The notes under the pieces were generated by a model. It was not told the DNA's origin. It was given only the letters and a program-made list of their open reading frames with translations, and made no database searches. From Deltaproteobacteria bacterium (lineage in GTDB: Bacteria > Desulfobacterota > Desulfobacteria > Desulfobacterales > Desulfobacteraceae), in NCBI GenBank assembly GCA_019314105.1, contig JAFCZY010000172.1:1-9043 (forward strand): a stretch of 9,043 nt of DNA. Reading direction: 5' to 3'. Position numbers and translations under genes: made by a program. Shown piece by piece: positions 6,169-9,043 of this stretch (within the stretch, counting starts at the first letter, position 1; the number at the start of each line of letters is the position of its first letter).

Positions 6169-9043
6169 ATGAAACTCGACAGAAGAGACTTTATCAAAAT
6201 TTCAGGTGCCACCGCTGCAGGAATTGCCGTCAGCGGGTTAGGATTTGACCTTTCACCGGTCAAATCCCATGCCAGCATGCTGAAAACCCGGTATGCCAAA
6301 GGAAAGCACGACAATCTGCTGCTATTGTGCAGTGGGATGCGGTGCCATTGTTCATACCAGCAAGCGTGGAGACGGCAGGGTGATCAACATTGAAGGTGAT
6401 CCTGACCATGTCATTAACCGGGGATCGCTGTGCTCTAAAGGATCCTCCCTTAAACAACTCGTAGAAAACGAAAAGCGTCTGACCGAACCCATGTACCGGG
6501 CACCCTACTCTGACAAATGGCAGACCGTTTCCTGGGACTGGGCTCTTGAAAAAATTGCCAACAGGGTCAAAAAAACCAGGGATATGAATTTTGAGAAAAC
6601 CAATGCCAAAGGGCAGACGGTCAACAGGACTACCAAAATCGCTTCTGTTGGATCTGCGGCCATAGACAATGAAGAATGCTGGATCTATCAGGCCTTGATG
6701 AGGTCCTTGGGGCTGGTCTATATCGAACATCAGGCCAGGATCTGACATAGCGCAACTGTAGCGGCTCTGGCAGAGTCGTTTGGACGTGGCGCCATGACAA
6801 ATCACTGGATTGATATTAAAAACAGTGACTGCATTCTCATTATGGGCAGTAATGCTGCTGAAAATCATCCTATTGCATTTAAATATGTTACCGAGGCAAT
6901 GGAAAAAGGGGCAAAACTGATCAGTGTTGACCCGAGATTCACCCGAACTTCTTCCAAGGCCGATATTTATGCCGCTTTAAGGTCTGGTACCGATATTGCC
7001 TTTCTGGGCGGTATGATAAAATATATTCTGGATAATAACCTTTACAACAAAGAATATACAGCAGCCTACACCAATGCATCCTTTATTGTGGGGGAAAAAT
7101 TTGGATTTAAAGATGGGCTTTTTTCAGGGTATACAAAAAATAAGAAAGGGCCTGCTCAGGGAAGTTATGACAAATCCACATGGGCATTTGAAATGGATAA
7201 AAACGGGGTTCCTAAAACAGACAGAACCCTTCAACACAAACGATCCGTACTCCAGCTAATGAAAAAACATTATAGCCGGTATAATCTTGACATGGTTTCC
7301 AAAGTGACGGGAACGCCAAAAAAAGATCTTTTAACCGTATATAAAACCTATGCTGCAAGCGGTGCAAGGGGAAAAGCCGGAACCATCATGTATGCCATGG
7401 GATGGACTCAGCATACCGTAGGAACCCAGAATATCCGTACCATGGCCATGATCCAGTTGCTTCTTGGCAACATGGGTGTTGCCGGCGGCGGTGTGAATGC
7501 ATTAAGGGGTGAATCCAATGTTCAGGGTTCTACCGACCATTGTCTGTTATGGCATATCTGGCCGGGATACCTGAAAACACCAAGGGCTTCCAATAACAGT
7601 CTTGAGGCCTATAACACCAAATGGACTCCCAAAAGCCAGGATCCGTTATCAGCCAACTGGTGGGGAAATTACCCCAAATATTCCGTGAGCATGCTCAAAT
7701 CTTTCTTTGGCGAAACAGGTACAGCGTCCAACCAGTTTGGATATAACTGGTTGCCAAAAGTAGATGATGGAAAAGTATATTCCTGGTTTGATATTTTTGA
7801 TGATATGTATAAAGGGGATATCAAAGGATTTTTTGCCTGGGGTATGAACCCGGCCTGTTCAGGATCAAACGCCTCAAAAATCCGGAAATCCATGGAAAAT
7901 CTGGACTGGATGGTCAATGTTAATATTTTTGATAATGAGACCGGCTCTTTCTGGAAAGGACCCGGAAAAGACCCGTCTAAAATCAGAACGGAAGTTTTCA
8001 TGCTGCCTGCGGCTGTTTCTGTTGAAAAAGAAGGCAGCATCACCAATTCCGGCCGATGGATGCAATGGCGGTATCAAGGCCCCAAACCTCTTGGTAACAG
8101 CCGTCCTGACGGGGATATCATTATGGAACTGGGTCGCCGCATTAAAGACGCCTATAAAACCTCAGGCGGTGTCTTCCAGGATCCCATTAATAATTTAAAA
8201 TGGGATTATGAAACCGACGGGGCATATGATCCCCATAAAGTTGCCAAAGAAATCAACGGATATTTCACAAAAGATGTGACCGTCAAAGGCAAGCAGTGCA
8301 AAAAAGGCACGCTGGTCCCCAGTTTTGCCTGGCTGCAAGCAGACGGTTCAACTTCCTCGGGCAACTGGCTCTATTGCAACTCCTATACGGAAAAAGGAAA
8401 TATGTCAGCCAGGAGAAGCAAAAAAGACGTCCCCAATAATATCGGGCTCTATCCTGAATTTGCATGGTGCTGGCCGGTCAACCGAAGAATTATCTACAAC
8501 AGGGCTTCGGTCGATCCTAAAGGACGTCCCTGGGACAAAAAAGACTGGGTCGTTAAATTTGCCGGTGATACAAAGAATGGCAAATATGTTTCCAAAAAAT
8601 GGCTTGGCGACGTACCGGATGGTGGATGGTATCCTCTTGAAAATCCTGATGGATCGAAAAGAAAAGATGCCAAGCACCCCTTTATCATGCAGAAACACGG
8701 TCATGCACAAATTTTTGGCCCCGGTCGTGCAGACGGTCCGTTCCCGGAACATTATGAACCGCTTGAAAGTCCGGTGAAAAAGAATGCGTTTGGCTCACAG
8801 CGAATCAACCCGACCGCGGTGGTATATTCCACAAAAGCAGATGCCTATGCCACTTGTGACCCCAAATTCCCCATTGTCGGCACCACCTATCGAGTGAGTG
8901 AACACTGGCAGACTGGCCTTATGACCCGGCCCCAGGAATGGCTCATGGAATTGCAGCCCAATGTGTTCGTTGAGATGAGTGAAGAACTGGCAAAACTCCG
9001 GGGAATCAAGAACGGAGAACGTGTCAATGTTACCAGTGCCCGG
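6169..9043 (+). CDS. fdhA: Periplasmic selenocysteine formate dehydrogenase, catalytic subunit; one frameshift near the N-terminus and C-terminus beyond the window
   Basis: This is the Mo/W-bis-MGD catalytic subunit of a FdhA/FdnG-type formate dehydrogenase, which oxidises formate to CO2 and passes electrons through its [4Fe-4S] cluster to a FdhB-type partner, presumably encoded just downstream. The N-terminus is a Tat signal (R5-R6 in DRRDFIK, hydrophobic stretch to about 30, likely cleavage after SHA at 35). After removing one extra base at 6298-6302, the frame reads AKESTTICCYCAVGCG, with cluster cysteines C50, C53, C57 and C88 and K90. The TGA at 6743 falls at residue 192 in QARI-U-HSATVAALAE, exactly where this family has selenocysteine. 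Later signatures include MGWTQHTVGTQ (from about 410) and GGGVNALRGESNVQG. The frame is then open to the window end: 958 codons of an expected roughly 1,010-1,020. As sequenced, the 5' piece stops at 6393, so no full protein would be made unless the indel is an error. Confidence 0.88.
6298..6302 (+). other. fdhA: Frameshift site inside fdhA (one extra base)
   Basis: The signal-peptide frame reads GCC AAA GGA AAG and runs to a stop at 6393 with no family similarity. Removing one base from AAAGG gives Ala-Lys-Glu-Ser and joins directly to the [4Fe-4S] cysteine motif. Deleting either an A or a G gives the same protein, so the exact base cannot be placed. Confidence 0.85.
6743..6745 (+). other. 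fdhA: Selenocysteine-encoding TGA in fdhA
   Basis: The TGA is in frame with formate dehydrogenase sequence on both sides (QARI before, HSATVAALAESFGRGA after). The active-site position in this family is Sec or Cys followed by His. The downstream frame has no further stop for 2,298 bases. Reading it as a stop would truncate the enzyme at residue 191, before the active-site residue and most of the cofactor-binding domains. Confidence 0.93.
6743..6782 (+). promoter_or_regulatory. Probable bacterial SECIS element
   Basis: Bacterial selenocysteine insertion needs a hairpin directly after the UGA that binds SelB. Here CUG (6756-6758) can pair with CAG (6771-6773), with additional U-G and C-G pairs above and an apical loop GGCUCU (6763-6768), resembling the GGUCU loop of E. 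coli fdhF at the same distance. Position and loop fit; the stem is imperfect by eye and was not computed. Confidence 0.5.

Noticed and set aside
6260..6868. Open frame of 202 codons on the minus strand
   Set aside because: It is antisense to the conserved fdhA sequence, including the Fe-S motif and the Sec codon, and shows no protein family features.
8325..8777. Open frame of 150 codons on the plus strand
   Set aside because: It is an out-of-frame shadow within fdhA, whose own frame is continuous here and carries the family sequence.
1..9043. CRISPR array, insertion sequence, prophage or defence island
   Set aside because: No regularly spaced repeats, transposase, integrase, tRNA-linked attachment site or defence-type protein was seen on either strand.

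Overview
The window looks like chromosome of an anaerobic, moderately AT-rich sulfate-reducing bacterium of the Desulfobacterota, most likely a Desulfobacteraceae relative (Desulfobacula/Desulfobacter type). This rests on a TmcC-like cytochrome b and a tryptophan-rich TmcD-like protein, both known from the Tmc electron-transfer complex of sulfate reducers, and on a Tat-exported, selenocysteine-containing formate dehydrogenase of the periplasmic FdhA/FdnG class. The assignment is inferred from recognised proteins, not from a database search.

Layout: everything from 1 to 5349 is on the minus strand and everything from 5590 to 9043 is on the plus strand, diverging from a 240-bp intergenic region. 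Read in the direction of transcription, the minus strand carries proA (5349-4054), proB (4044-2923) and a class IV PLP aminotransferase (2895-2056), a tightly spaced operon. After a short AT-rich gap with its own promoter-like sequence come tmcD (1931-667) and tmcC (639 to beyond position 1). The plus strand carries a small cupin (5590-5958), a 210-bp leader with several repeat structures, and the formate dehydrogenase catalytic subunit (6169 to beyond 9043).

How the genes work together: ProB and ProA make glutamate-5-semialdehyde for proline, and the adjacent aminotransferase is probably another amino-acid enzyme of the same transcript. FdhA oxidises formate in the periplasm; in sulfate reducers those electrons pass to periplasmic c3 cytochromes. 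Tmc-type complexes take electrons from such cytochromes across or into the membrane, so the two ends of the window belong to the same respiratory theme although they are not one operon.

Two conserved genes are each broken by one single-base indel beside a short homopolymer: tmcD lacks a base near 1502-1505, and fdhA has an extra base near 6298-6302. Sequencing or assembly error is the simplest explanation, but real mutation cannot be excluded. The fdhA frame also contains an in-frame TGA at 6743-6745 that is best read as selenocysteine, not as a stop. The least explained element is the fdhA leader, which has helically phased direct repeats and a 90-bp interrupted inverted repeat. I saw no tRNA, rRNA, CRISPR array, insertion sequence, phage gene or defence system. 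I found no convincing evidence of an undescribed multi-gene system.
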